Origin: DATBLE01 sp963764565
GTDB taxonomy: Bacteria > Actinomycetota > Thermoleophilia > Gaiellales > Gaiellaceae
Direction of reading: 5' to 3'
Length of the DNA: 64,000 bases
Assembly (NCBI GenBank): GCA_963764565.1
Contig: CAVXTD010000006.1
Span: 1-64,000 of the forward strand
In this document: piece by piece, positions 8,855 to 16,967 of the stretch
Layout: each line of letters starts with the position of its first letter
Position numbering within the stretch: the stretch's first letter is position 1
Notes under the pieces: generated by a model
The model's database searches: none
What the model saw: the letters and a program-made list of their open reading frames with translations, nothing else
What the model was told of the DNA's origin: nothing
Translations under genes and position numbers: made by a program

Positions 8855-9379
8855 GGCGGCGGCTGCGGCGGCTTGTCCGCGGGGAGTCGGGCTACTCGCT
8901 TGTCGAGTTGCTCACGGTGATGGTCATCCTCGGGACCATCCTTGGCGCGCTGACCACGGTCTTCGTGCAGGGCTCGAACGCCGAGGTCGAGGCGAACCGG
9001 CGCTTTCAGGCGCAGCTTCAGGCGACCCTGTCGCTCGACCGGCTGCGCCGCGACATCCACTGCGCGAGCTCCGCGTCGACTGCAGGCTCGACGATGACGC
9101 TCTCGGGCTGCGGCACCGGCTCGGTCAGCTGGTGCTCGATCGGCAGCGGCACCCGCTTCTCGCTCTATCGCAAGACCGGCGCAAGCTGCGACGCGACGGG
9201 GAAGCTCTACGCCGACTACCTGATCTCGTCGGCGATCTTCACGTACACGGCACCGGTCGCCGGCACGAGCCTCGCCAAGGTGCATGTCGACATCCGTGTA
9301 GAACGTGCTTCCGGCGAAAACGATCGACACCTTCGAGCTGAGCGACGACATCGTCCTGCGAAACAGCGTGAGGGCCTAG
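8851..9379 (+). CDS. Type IV prepilin-like protein (minor pilin), one frameshift
   Basis: A minor pilin with a class III signal: a basic leader (MRRRLRRLVRGESG) then YSLVELLTVMVILGTILGAL, where prepilin peptidase should cut after Gly and the Glu at +5 is present. About 175 residues when joined. The C-terminal part has Cys residues that may pair. The frame breaks near 9302 (one extra base in the Val-Asn-Val region) and the restored frame ends at TAG 9377-9379, directly before the prepilin peptidase ATG. The start ATG 8851 overlaps the preceding stop (ATGA). It resembles PilJ/PilW-type minor pilins that prime assembly at the tip. Confidence 0.75.
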
Positions 9380-10126
9380 ATGGGAGCGGTCCTCGGAGCC
9401 CTTGTAGTCGCGCCCGGCCTCGCGCTCGGCAGCTTCCTGAACGTCGTCGCCGCTCGGCTGCCGGAGCGTCGTTCGGTCGTCCGGCCCCGGTCGGCGTGTC
9501 CCGTGTGCGCCGCTGAGCTCGCCTGGTACGACAACGTCCCCGTGCTCAGCTACGTCGCGCTGCGAGGCCGCTGCCGCACGTGCTCGGCGCGGATCGGGCT
9601 GCTCTATCCGGCTGTCGAGCTCGTCACCGCCGGCCTGCTCGCGGCCTGCGCGATCGCGTTCGGACCGACCTGGCAGGGGGCAGCAGCGGCCGTCTTCTGC
9701 GTCGCGCTCGTCGTCGTCACCGCCACCGACCTGACGCACCGGATCGTCCCCAACCGTGTTGTCATGCCGGCCGCCGTGATCGTGCTGGTGCTGGAGACCG
9801 TGGCACGGCCGAGTCCCGAGTGGGCGATCGGCGCGGTCGGTGCGTCCGGGTTTCTGCTCGTCGCCGCGCTCGCGTACCCGGGCGGGATGGGCATGGGTGA
9901 CGTCAAGCTCGCACTCCTGATGGGCGCTGCGCTCGGCCGCTCCGTGCCGATCGGGCTCTTCGTCGGGATGATCGCGGCGCTCGTCCCGGCGATCGTGCTC
10001 TTCGCCCGCCACGGACGTCGGGCACGCAAGATGGCGATCCCGTTCGCGCCCTTCCTCGCTCTCGGCTCGGTCGTCGCGTTGTTTGCCGGCAGCGCGCTGA
10101 TCGACGCGTATCTGACCCTCGTCTAG
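9380..10126 (+). CDS. pilD: Prepilin peptidase / N-methyltransferase (A24 family)
   Basis: An integral membrane aspartyl protease of 248 residues that cuts the leader from prepilins and methylates the new N-terminal Phe or Tyr. The N-terminal domain (GLALGSFLNVVAARLPE) has the zinc-binding pairs C40-C43 (ACPVC) and C65-C68 (CRTC). Catalytic Asp residues are D117 in ATDLTHRIVPN and D174 in GMGMGDVKLAL. Several hydrophobic helices follow the usual pattern. ATG 9380 comes immediately after the prepilin stop. Its substrates are the pilin-like genes at 8851, 15286 and 23880. Confidence 0.93.
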   Translation: MGAVLGALVVAPGLALGSFLNVVAARLPERRSVVRPRSACPVCAAELAWYDNVPVLSYVALRGRCRTCSARIGLLYPAVELVTAGLLAACAIAFGPTWQGAAAAVFCVALVVVTATDLTHRIVPNRVVMPAAVIVLVLETVARPSPEWAIGAVGASGFLLVAALAYPGGMGMGDVKLALLMGAALGRSVPIGLFVGMIAALVPAIVLFARHGRRARKMAIPFAPFLALGSVVALFAGSALIDAYLTLV

Positions 10127-10181
10127 GGCGCGACCCGGGTCAAGGCTCGCGACGCGAATGCCGATGCCTCATTCGAGGGAT

Positions 10182-11954
10182 ATGGAACCCGAGCACCTGA
10201 ACCTGCGCCCGGTTGCGGACGTCGTGCGGTCGACTCCGCCGGCGTCGATCTCCGAGGCGTCATTCGGCGTGGACGAGCCGGCCGAGCTTGTCGCCGACCT
10301 GATCGGAGCGACCGGGCTTGTCCCGGCGGACCGGCTTGCGCTCGTGCGCGGTCGCGCCGCACGCGGGTCGTTCTCCGAGGCGCTCGTCGCCGAGGGTCTC
10401 GCCTCGAGCGAGGGCGTGGCGCGGATGCTCGCCGCGCGCCACCGCCTACCGCTTGTCGATCTCCGGCTCGCCGGCGTTGCGGGCGACGCGAGCGGCCTGA
10501 TCCCCCAACATGTCCTCCGGCGGGCGGTGGCGCTGCCATACCGCCTCGACGGCGACACCCTCTACGTTGCGATTGCCGACCCGCAGAACGTGCAGGCGAT
10601 CGACGAGCTGCGTCTCGCGACGCGCTACCGGCTCGGACTGGGCGTCGCTCCGCGGGACGACATCGTCAGCGAGCTCGACCGGATGGGCCGGGTTTCCGGC
10701 GCCGTCGTCGAGAGCCTCGAGGAGGATCGGCACGTAGACGGCTCGGACGTCGCCGATCTCGAAGAGGAGGACGGCGTCACCGACGCGCCGATCGTCCGGA
10801 TCGTCAACTCAGTCATCCTCCAGGCCGCGGAGGACGGTGCCAGCGATCTCCACTTCGAGGCCCAGGAGGACGGTCTCGTCGTTCGGTTCCGCATCGACGG
10901 CGTGCTGCACGAGGTACAACGGATCCCGAAGCGCCTGTCGGCCGGCGTGATCACCCGTCTGAAGGTGCTCGCCAAGCTCGACATTGCCGAGCGACGGCGC
11001 CCGCAGGACGGTCGGATCTCGCTCCGCGCTGCCGCCGCTGGGCGGCTCCTCGACATTCGTCTCGCCACGCTCCCGACCGTCTCGGGCGAGACGGTAGTGA
11101 TGCGGCTCCTCGACCAGTCGAAGAGTGCTCCGACGCTGGAGGCGCTCGGGCTGGGTGACGAGATGCAGTCGCGGATGGCCGATCTGATCACGCGGCCGAC
11201 CGGCGCGATACTCGTCACCGGGCCGACCGGGTCCGGCAAGTCGACGACCCTCTACGCCGCCCTGAACCAGATCAACCGGCCGGAGATCAACATCATCACG
11301 GTCGAGGATCCGGTCGAGTACCGGCTCGCCGGCGTCAGCCAGGTGCAGATCAACCTGCGGGCCGGGCTCACATTCACGACCGCGCTGCGATCAATTCTGC
11401 GCGCCGATCCGGATGTGGTGATGGTCGGCGAGATCCGCGACGGCGACACCGCCAAGATCGCGATCGAAGCGGCGCTGACCGGCCATCTCGTGCTCTCGAC
11501 GCTGCACACGAACGATGCGCCGAGCACGCTGACTCGCCTCAACGAGATGGGCGTCGAGCCGTTCCTGACCGGGGCGGCAGTCTCGGCGGTACTCGCCCAG
11601 AGGCTCGCGCGGAAGCTCTGCACTCACTGCTCGGAGATGTACACGCCGACGGTCGACGAGCTGATCGAGGCGCGCCTGTCGCCCGAGGTCGCAACGGCGT
11701 CCGACGGGACGGTGCTCTATCGCAAGCGCGGCTGTCCGAGGTGCGGCCAGACTGGGTACCGCGGCCGGATCGGCATCTTCCAGATGCTCCAGATGAACGA
11801 GAGCCTCGCGGAGCTGTCGGTGCGGAAGGCGAGTCGCGAGGAGATCGAGCGCGAGGCAATGGCCGGCGGGATGCGGACGCTTTGGGATGACGGCATGGCA
11901 AAGGTTGCCGCGGGCCTGACGTCGATCGAAGAGCTCGCGCGAGTCACCGTCTGA
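10182..11954 (+). CDS. pilB: Type IV pilus assembly ATPase PilB (GspE family)
   Basis: The extension motor of the pilus, about 590 residues. An N-terminal MshEN-like domain (residues about 40-150; RLALVRGRAARGSFSEALVA and LPYRLDGDTLYVAIADPQNV) may bind c-di-GMP in this family; a diguanylate cyclase is encoded at 51618. The core has Walker A GPTGSGKSTT at about 347, TVEDPVEY, Walker B DVVMVGEIRD, and LVLSTLHTNDAPS. A zinc-binding element near the C-terminus shows CTHC and CPRCGQTGYRGRIGIF, typical of PilB rather than PilT. I chose ATG 10182, with GAGGG 8 bp upstream, over GTG/ATG at 10158; both are in frame. Confidence 0.92.
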   Translation: MEPEHLNLRPVADVVRSTPPASISEASFGVDEPAELVADLIGATGLVPADRLALVRGRAARGSFSEALVAEGLASSEGVARMLAARHRLPLVDLRLAGVAGDASGLIPQHVLRRAVALPYRLDGDTLYVAIADPQNVQAIDELRLATRYRLGLGVAPRDDIVSELDRMGRVSGAVVESLEEDRHVDGSDVADLEEEDGVTDAPIVRIVNSVILQAAEDGASDLHFEAQEDGLVVRFRIDGVLHEVQRIPKRLSAGVITRLKVLAKLDIAERRRPQDGRISLRAAAAGRLLDIRLATLPTVSGETVVMRLLDQSKSAPTLEALGLGDEMQSRMADLITRPTGAILVTGPTGSGKSTTLYAALNQINRPEINIITVEDPVEYRLAGVSQVQINLRAGLTFTTALRSILRADPDVVMVGEIRDGDTAKIAIEAALTGHLVLSTLHTNDAPSTLTRLNEMGVEPFLTGAAVSAVLAQRLARKLCTHCSEMYTPTVDELIEARLSPEVATASDGTVLYRKRGCPRCGQTGYRGRIGIFQMLQMNESLAELSVRKASREEIEREAMAGGMRTLWDDGMAKVAAGLTSIEELARVTV

Positions 11955-11969
11955 CGCTTCGCTCCGCTT

Positions 11970-11996
11970 CGCGGGGGAACCCCTGGTTCCCCCGCG
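11970..11996 (+). repeat. Dispersed GC hairpin, copy 1
   Basis: A perfect 12-bp stem begins 16 bp after the pilB stop: CGCGGGGGAACC, loop CCT, GGTTCCCCCGCG. Related hairpins lie at 12205, 30637, 37676 and 48042. The whole gap 11955-12255 holds this element at one end, a second at the other, and GC-rich inverted-repeat-rich DNA between them; I see no gene in it. Confidence 0.7.
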
Positions 11997-12204
11997 GGGC
12001 CCCTTCCTTGCCGGCGTCCGCGCGGTGCGACCGGAAGCTGAGCCGGCCGCGGTGGTAGTGATCCCGATGTGTTCGCACCCGTCGTCGTGACGGCCGCGGC
12101 CGCCATGTCGGCGCGGCCGAGAATGACGTCGGCATCCGCGGCCGCGGCCGACCGCGACCAAGGGTGCTGGCACGATGCGAGCGGAGCGAGCGAGCGAGGG
12201 GGCT

Positions 12205-12254
12205 CACGGGGGAAGCCGGGCTCCCCCGTGCCCGGGAACCCCTGGTTTCCCCGT
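12205..12254 (+). repeat. Dispersed GC hairpins, copy 2 (double)
   Basis: Two adjoining hairpins: arms CACGGGGG and CCCCCGTG at 12205-12230, then CGGGAACC and GGTTTCCCCG at 12233-12253. They end two bases from the stop codon of the minus-strand gene at 12256, so they could also act as a transcription end for that gene. Confidence 0.6.
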
Positions 12255-12255
12255 G

Positions 12256-12564
12256 CTATTGGGCCTGGATGTCGCAACCCAGGTACATCAGCGCCGCGAC
12301 CGCCTCGGTCACGAAGGCGCTCGCCTGGTGGGCGTCGGCGAACCTGTACGGGCCGGGGCGGGCGAGCTGCGTCGATCCCTGCGGGTAGACCTCCGCCTCG
12401 ACGACACAGGAGGCGCCGTGGTCGACGGCGCGGAGCATCGCGACCAGGCGGCCGTCCTTGCGCGCATGACGGACGAAGAGCTCGCGTCCCGCGGCCGGGG
12501 GCGCCGGGACGTCCGCGGTGGAGGCCCCGTCCGTCTCCGCCGCACTGCCGCCGAAACGGATCAC
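12256..12564 (-). CDS. Hypothetical protein in the pilin cluster
   Basis: A 102-residue protein I do not recognise. It starts at GTG 12564, overlapping the stop of the upstream thioredoxin-like gene (GTGA), so the two are coupled. It has no signal peptide or membrane helix. The middle is a plausible alpha/beta fold (RELFVRHARKDGRLVAMLRA, ASCVVEAEVYP) and the end is helical (SAFVTEAVAALMYLGCDI). It is the last gene of the minus-strand run of pilin, glycosyltransferase and thioredoxin-like genes, so a role in pilus formation is possible but unproven. Confidence 0.6.
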   Translation of the reverse strand: MIRFGGSAAETDGASTADVPAPPAAGRELFVRHARKDGRLVAMLRAVDHGASCVVEAEVYPQGSTQLARPGPYRFADAHQASAFVTEAVAALMYLGCDIQAQ

Positions 12565-13097
12565 GCCGCAGCGTTCGCGGCCGCCTGCGCAACCGTGTCC
12601 CGGTCGGCGAACCCGTCGATCCGGACGACCAGGTCGCCGGGCGGGCGCAGGACGAGCACCGCCGGATCCTGGATCACGCCGTAGTGCGCGTTCAGCGCTG
12701 CGACCTCGTCCTTCGTCACGTCGATCGGCGCAAAGCTGGCGCCGGCGAGCTGGGCACCTGCGCTTGCCTCCCGCAGCGCAGTGTCGTCGATCTTCGCCTT
12801 CGGGTCGAAGAGCGCGACGACGACGACGTGGTTTGACGCGAGCGCCTGCTCGATCGCGACCGGCAGCTGGTCGGCGGAGCCGGAGCCGGCCTGCGCCGAA
12901 GGGCTGCTCGGTGCCGTGGTGGCAGGGCGCGGAGCGGGGGCCGCAGGAGTCGTCTTCGGGGTCTCCGGAGCTCCGGGCGAGGCGTCGGTCGACCCCGGCG
13001 ACCGGCCGAGCACCATCAGCCCTGCGCCGACGGCGGCGAGTGCGAGAACGCCGACGATCATGAGCGACCGCGGGCGCTGTCCGAAGAGCAGAGTCAC
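12561..13097 (-). CDS. Membrane-anchored thioredoxin-like protein lacking CXXC
   Basis: A 178-residue protein with one N-terminal transmembrane segment (SLMIVGVLALAAVGAGLMVL), a Pro/Ala/Thr-rich linker at about 35-75, and a C-terminal domain resembling thioredoxin (ASNHVVVVALFDPKAKID, ALNAHYGVIQDPAVLVLRPP, cis-Pro position in QDPAV). The CXXC redox pair is absent; the domain contains no Cys at all, so a thiol-exchange role is unlikely. Start GTG 13097; it lies 36 bp after the glycosyltransferase stop. In this setting it may be a structural or chaperone component outside the membrane, which is an inference. Confidence 0.65.
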   Translation of the reverse strand: MTLLFGQRPRSLMIVGVLALAAVGAGLMVLGRSPGSTDASPGAPETPKTTPAAPAPRPATTAPSSPSAQAGSGSADQLPVAIEQALASNHVVVVALFDPKAKIDDTALREASAGAQLAGASFAPIDVTKDEVAALNAHYGVIQDPAVLVLRPPGDLVVRIDGFADRDTVAQAAANAAA

Positions 13098-13133
13098 GAT
13101 TCAGGTATCGGCACGAAAGCGCCCGCTCTTGAC

Positions 13134-15212
13134 TTACGAAACGGTCTCCGGTACCGGGCACGCCGACACGCTGGGTGTAAACACCGGGGCCGAGGCCTTC
13201 ACGCTGACCATCCGCAGGCCGATCATTCCGTGACGGGCCGAGCGGAAGGTCGAGTACCAGTCGCCGTCGCCACAAACCTGGAGGTTGACCCGCTGGGACA
13301 CGCCGGGTCGTAGATGAACGGCGGTGCGCGCGCCGCCCGGCAGCCGGAACTCGATCGACACCGCACCGATCTCGCGCGGTGCAAGGAGGCGCATCGAGAG
13401 CCAGCCCGACAGCGCCTTTCCCGCCCGCTCGGGCCAGAGGTAGACCGCTCCGGCGTCGGCGAGCCAGCCGTCGTGGTAGCGGCCGACCGCGTACAGCGAC
13501 AGCTGCACCCGGCCGTCGGGAACCCACAACGACGCTGTCGGACCGGCTTCGAGCAGGTGCGCGCCCCGTAGCCGCACGGTCGAGCCGTAGGCGTCGACGA
13601 GCACCGGCCCGGTCACCGCCTGCCCGCCGGCGGTCAATGATCCGTCGTCGCCGACCTCGATTCGCTGCTCGCCGAAGCGGTCGATCGAGGCCGCCCCCGG
13701 CAGCAGCAGGACGCGATCGATCGAGCGGTTCCAGAAGAGCTCCTGGAGCGACGCTGCCCGGGTGCCGCCCCAGGCCTGGAGCAGGGCGACGCGCCCGACA
13801 GTGGCACGGTCGACCCAGGACGGGTCGTCCGGCAGGAACGCGCGCTTGGCCAGTCCTGTGTTGGTCACGTCGAAGGCGACGGCGCCTGCGGAGGCCGCGC
13901 CGGTGACGAGCATCGCGAGGCCGAGCGCGAGCGGCGTTCCGAGGCTGGGTCGCCGCGATCCCAGGACGGCGATCGCCGAGAGCACGCCGACCACTCCGGC
14001 CACGACGGCGGAGGCGGCGCCGACCTGGCCGAGCTCACCGCCCAACCAGTAGACGCCGTAGAGGATCGACGAGCCGTCGACGGTAGCCGCGATCGCATAC
14101 GCGCTCAGCGGCAGCCGCACCGAGACGATCACGAGCAGCGCTGCGAGCGCGAGATGCGGTACCCGCAGCGGCCAGCCTCGCGCCGCGTAGAGCGCGAAGC
14201 AGAGCCCGATCAGCGGGACGGCGTAGAAGACGTAGCGCTCCTGGATCTCCTTGCCCAGCGGGAGGCTCGCCTGGAGCACGCCGGCCTCGACGAGCAGCGC
14301 GCCGCTCAACAGGGCCGCGGTTGCCCCGAAAGCGAGCTCGTCTCTCGACCGCGGGCGGGCCACCGCCAGCCACAGCCCGAGGATCGCGCCGGGAACGACG
14401 ATCCAGCCGGCGGCGTAGGAGAGCGTCATCGCATCGAGCGCGGCCCACTTGACCACGCCGCCCGCGCTGCCGTGAAAGCCGAGCACGGCCCGGTACGGGC
14501 CGAGGGCGCGAGCGGGGCCTGTGGCGACAAGCGCGGCGAGCGGTAGGGCGAAGAGGACAAAGGGCAGGAGCTGCTCGCGCAGCGCGGCTCTCACGCGGTG
14601 CTCGCGCAGCCCGATCGCGAGCGCGGCGGCGAAGAAGACGATCGGGAGCACCGCGAACTGCACCCGGGTCAAGGTCGCCAGGCCGGCGAGGACGACGAAG
14701 CCGACCTGGGCGAGCCGCGACGGCCGCGCCAGGGCAGCCGTCGCAGCGCACACCGCCGCGAGGACGAGCGGGTAGGCGAGCGCCTCCGAGGAGACGAACG
14801 ACGCGTAGACGAGATCTGGCACGAGCACCGCGAGCGCTGCGAGCGCGAGGCCGACCCGGCCGCTCAGCCCGAGCCGGCGCGCAAGCACGAAGACCGGGAC
14901 TGCGGCCAGCGACATCAGCAGCGCGCCGATCGTCTGGACGAGGCGGTACGCGAGGCCGACGTCGCCGACGAGCCAGGCCGGGGAGGTGACGATCGGTTGG
15001 AGAAGCGCCGGGAAGTGGGGGGAGGCGCCCCGGATCAGCGGCCGGCCGGACTCGGCGATCGACCGGCCGAGGGCGGCGTACGTGTATTCGTCGGGGAAGA
15101 GCGCCGGCACCGCGCGGAGCCAGCCGACGACCATGCGGACGATGAAGCTCGCGCCGACGATCGCAACGAGCGCAGGGACGGGCTCACGCTTCACATCGCT
15201 TCTCGTCGGCAC
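13134..15212 (-). CDS. GT-C family membrane glycosyltransferase
   Basis: A 692-residue polytopic protein with about a dozen hydrophobic helices over residues 10-440 and a soluble C-terminal domain. The first external loop holds PDEYTY (D41, E42), the acidic pair that marks GT-C enzymes using polyprenyl-phosphate sugars (PMT/ArnT-like). The C-terminal region (about 460-690) is beta-rich and may bind carbohydrate or the acceptor. GTG start at 15212. It lies directly downstream of the major pilin and in the same direction, separated by a hairpin terminator, so pilin glycosylation is a reasonable hypothesis. The donor and acceptor are not known. Confidence 0.75.
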   Translation of the reverse strand: MPTRSDVKREPVPALVAIVGASFIVRMVVGWLRAVPALFPDEYTYAALGRSIAESGRPLIRGASPHFPALLQPIVTSPAWLVGDVGLAYRLVQTIGALLMSLAAVPVFVLARRLGLSGRVGLALAALAVLVPDLVYASFVSSEALAYPLVLAAVCAATAALARPSRLAQVGFVVLAGLATLTRVQFAVLPIVFFAAALAIGLREHRVRAALREQLLPFVLFALPLAALVATGPARALGPYRAVLGFHGSAGGVVKWAALDAMTLSYAAGWIVVPGAILGLWLAVARPRSRDELAFGATAALLSGALLVEAGVLQASLPLGKEIQERYVFYAVPLIGLCFALYAARGWPLRVPHLALAALLVIVSVRLPLSAYAIAATVDGSSILYGVYWLGGELGQVGAASAVVAGVVGVLSAIAVLGSRRPSLGTPLALGLAMLVTGAASAGAVAFDVTNTGLAKRAFLPDDPSWVDRATVGRVALLQAWGGTRAASLQELFWNRSIDRVLLLPGAASIDRFGEQRIEVGDDGSLTAGGQAVTGPVLVDAYGSTVRLRGAHLLEAGPTASLWVPDGRVQLSLYAVGRYHDGWLADAGAVYLWPERAGKALSGWLSMRLLAPREIGAVSIEFRLPGGARTAVHLRPGVSQRVNLQVCGDGDWYSTFRSARHGMIGLRMVSVKASAPVFTPSVSACPVPETVS

Positions 15213-15236
15213 TCGGGGGCCCGGCCTTGAGAAACG

Positions 15237-15264
15237 AAGAGGGCGCGGTCTCCCGCGCCCTCTT
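15237..15264 (-). terminator. Stem-loop terminator after the pilin gene
   Basis: A perfect 12-bp stem, AAGAGGGCGCGG and CCGCGCCCTCTT, with loop TCTC lies between the pilin stop and the glycosyltransferase start. On the minus strand it is followed by a T-containing stretch (CGTTTCTC). It would let the abundant pilin message end before the glycosyltransferase while allowing some read-through. Confidence 0.7.
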
Positions 15265-15285
15265 CAAGTCAGCTGAGCCGAAGGA

Positions 15286-15678
15286 CTACGGGCAGGCGCC
15301 TGTAGCCAGCGGCGCCGCCGGACCGGCCTTGTTCCAGATGTGCGTGCCGTTCTGCGGGCTCTGGACGCAGTAGGAGGTGTCGGTCACGCCCGCGAGCGTG
15401 TACTTCGAGAGGTCGAGCGCCTGGTCGTACGTCGACTGAAGTCCCGCCAGGGTCATGCCCGAGTAGGAGTTGTTGTCGGCGTAGTACGACTCGATCGACG
15501 GGATGACCGAGCGGACGTTTGCCTTGTTGGCGGCGTCCTCGGCCCGGCCCCTGAAGCTCAGATAGGACGGGATGGCGATGGCCGTGAGGATGCCGAGGAT
15601 GATCACGACGACGAGGAGCTCGATCAGGGTGAAACCCTTCTCCTCGCGCCTCAAGCGCTTGCGCAACATGCTGATCAT
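15286..15678 (-). CDS. pilA: Type IV major pilin (PilA-like)
   Basis: A 130-residue prepilin with the textbook N-terminus: leader MISMLRKRLRREEKG then FTLIELLVVVIILGILTAIA, with the Glu at +5 and cleavage after Gly. The body (SYLSFRGRAEDAANKANVRS) is the usual helical spine. It has a single Cys pair (YCVQ and GACP) that could form the C-terminal disulphide loop. I chose ATG 15678 because AAGGAG lies about 8 bp upstream; a longer in-frame start at 15735 would add an unlikely leader. It is divergent from pilT at 15838, with about 160 bp of shared upstream DNA. Confidence 0.9.
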   Translation of the reverse strand: MISMLRKRLRREEKGFTLIELLVVVIILGILTAIAIPSYLSFRGRAEDAANKANVRSVIPSIESYYADNNSYSGMTLAGLQSTYDQALDLSKYTLAGVTDTSYCVQSPQNGTHIWNKAGPAAPLATGACP

Positions 15679-15837
15679 GCTTGCCGCTCCTTGTGGGGGG
15701 GTTTGCGGTGGCTTGTGCCTCATCGGTCGTGCCAAGACAGCCCCTCAGCCCTAGAACGGGGGATCACCTGCGCGCCGCACTTCCGCCGAACCCCGTCAAG
15801 TACCGCCGATGCGCTGCCGATAGCCCGTTTGAGGGAA

Positions 15838-16965
15838 ATGGACACCGCGTATTCGATCGACGAGCTGCTCGGCGGCATGCCCGCCTGGGGTGCCTCCGAC
15901 CTGCACCTGGCGGCTGGAGCCTCCCCGGCGGTCCGCGTGAACGGCGAGATCCGGCCGGTCGAGGATCTCGACGCGCTGACCGGCGAGTCGGCGCAGCAGC
16001 TCCTCTACCGCATCCTCTCCACCGAGCAGCAGAAGCGGCTCGAGGTCGACCGGCAGATCGACGTGTCCTACGAGGTGCCCGGTGTGGCCCGCTTCCGCGT
16101 CAACGTGTTCTTCCAGCAGAATGCGGTCGGCGCCGCGTTCCGTCTCATCCCGCAGAAGATCAAGTCGCTGGAGGAGCTCGGCCTGCCGGAGACCCTGCAC
16201 GAGCTGGCCGCGCGGCCTCGCGGGCTTGTGCTGGTCACCGGGCCGACGGGCTCGGGAAAGTCGACGACCCTCGCCTCCCTGATCGACGAGGTCAACCGCA
16301 CCCGCTCGGCGCACATCCTCACGATCGAGGACCCGATCGAGTTCCTGCATCCGCACCGCCGGTGCATCGTCAACCAGCGCGAGATCGGCACCGATGCGCG
16401 GGGGTTCGCCGAGGCGCTGCGCGCGGGACTGCGGCAGGACCCCGACGTGATCCTGCTCGGCGAGATGCGCGATCTCGAGACGATCGCGACCACGCTGACC
16501 GCTGCAGAGACCGGCCACCTCGTGTTTGCGACGCTGCACACGCGCAGCGCCGCCGGGACGATCGACCGGATCATCGACGTCTTTCCGGCCGAGCAGCAGG
16601 GTCAGATCCGCACCCAGATCGCCGGCGCACTCCAAGCGGTCGTCACGCAGGCGCTGCTGCCGGTCGCGAACGGCGAAGGGCGGGTCGCGGCGGTCGAGAT
16701 CCTGCTTCCGGACGACGCCGTCCGCAATCTGATCCGCCAGGGCAAGGTCGAGCAGATCTACTCGGCGATGCAGACCGGAACCGCGAGGGGTATGCAGACG
16801 ATGGAGCAGTCGCTCGCCGAGCTCGTCCTGCACGGGACGATCTCGCTCGAGACCGCGCTCACGTGCTCGAGCTACCCCGACCAGCTACTCGGGCTGCTCG
16901 AGCGCTCCGGCTACGTCGAGCCCGAGCCGGCCATCGCCTCCGGGCTGCGGCTGGCGGGGAGCTGA
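15838..16965 (+). CDS. pilT: Type IV pilus PilT-like ATPase (second copy)
   Basis: A 375-residue PilT-family motor. Start ATG 15838 follows GAGGGA. Key elements: SDLHLAAGASPAVRVNGEI at the N-terminus, Walker A GPTGSGKST at about 135-143, TIEDPIEF, DVILLGEMRD, TGHLVFATLHT, and the C-terminal AVRNLIRQGKVEQIYSAMQT, which matches the PilT/PilU retraction signature better than the copy at 5173 does. It is the first gene of the plus-strand run pilT-pilM-pilN-pilO; pilM begins two bases after its stop. This is likely the main retraction ATPase, with the other a PilU-like partner. Confidence 0.92.
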   Translation: MDTAYSIDELLGGMPAWGASDLHLAAGASPAVRVNGEIRPVEDLDALTGESAQQLLYRILSTEQQKRLEVDRQIDVSYEVPGVARFRVNVFFQQNAVGAAFRLIPQKIKSLEELGLPETLHELAARPRGLVLVTGPTGSGKSTTLASLIDEVNRTRSAHILTIEDPIEFLHPHRRCIVNQREIGTDARGFAEALRAGLRQDPDVILLGEMRDLETIATTLTAAETGHLVFATLHTRSAAGTIDRIIDVFPAEQQGQIRTQIAGALQAVVTQALLPVANGEGRVAAVEILLPDDAVRNLIRQGKVEQIYSAMQTGTARGMQTMEQSLAELVLHGTISLETALTCSSYPDQLLGLLERSGYVEPEPAIASGLRLAGS

Positions 16966-16967
16966 AG

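Noticed and set aside
15679..15837. TGGCACG upstream of pilA as a sigma-54 promoter
   Set aside because: The following GC element is 13 bases after GG instead of 10, and actinobacteria generally lack sigma-54.
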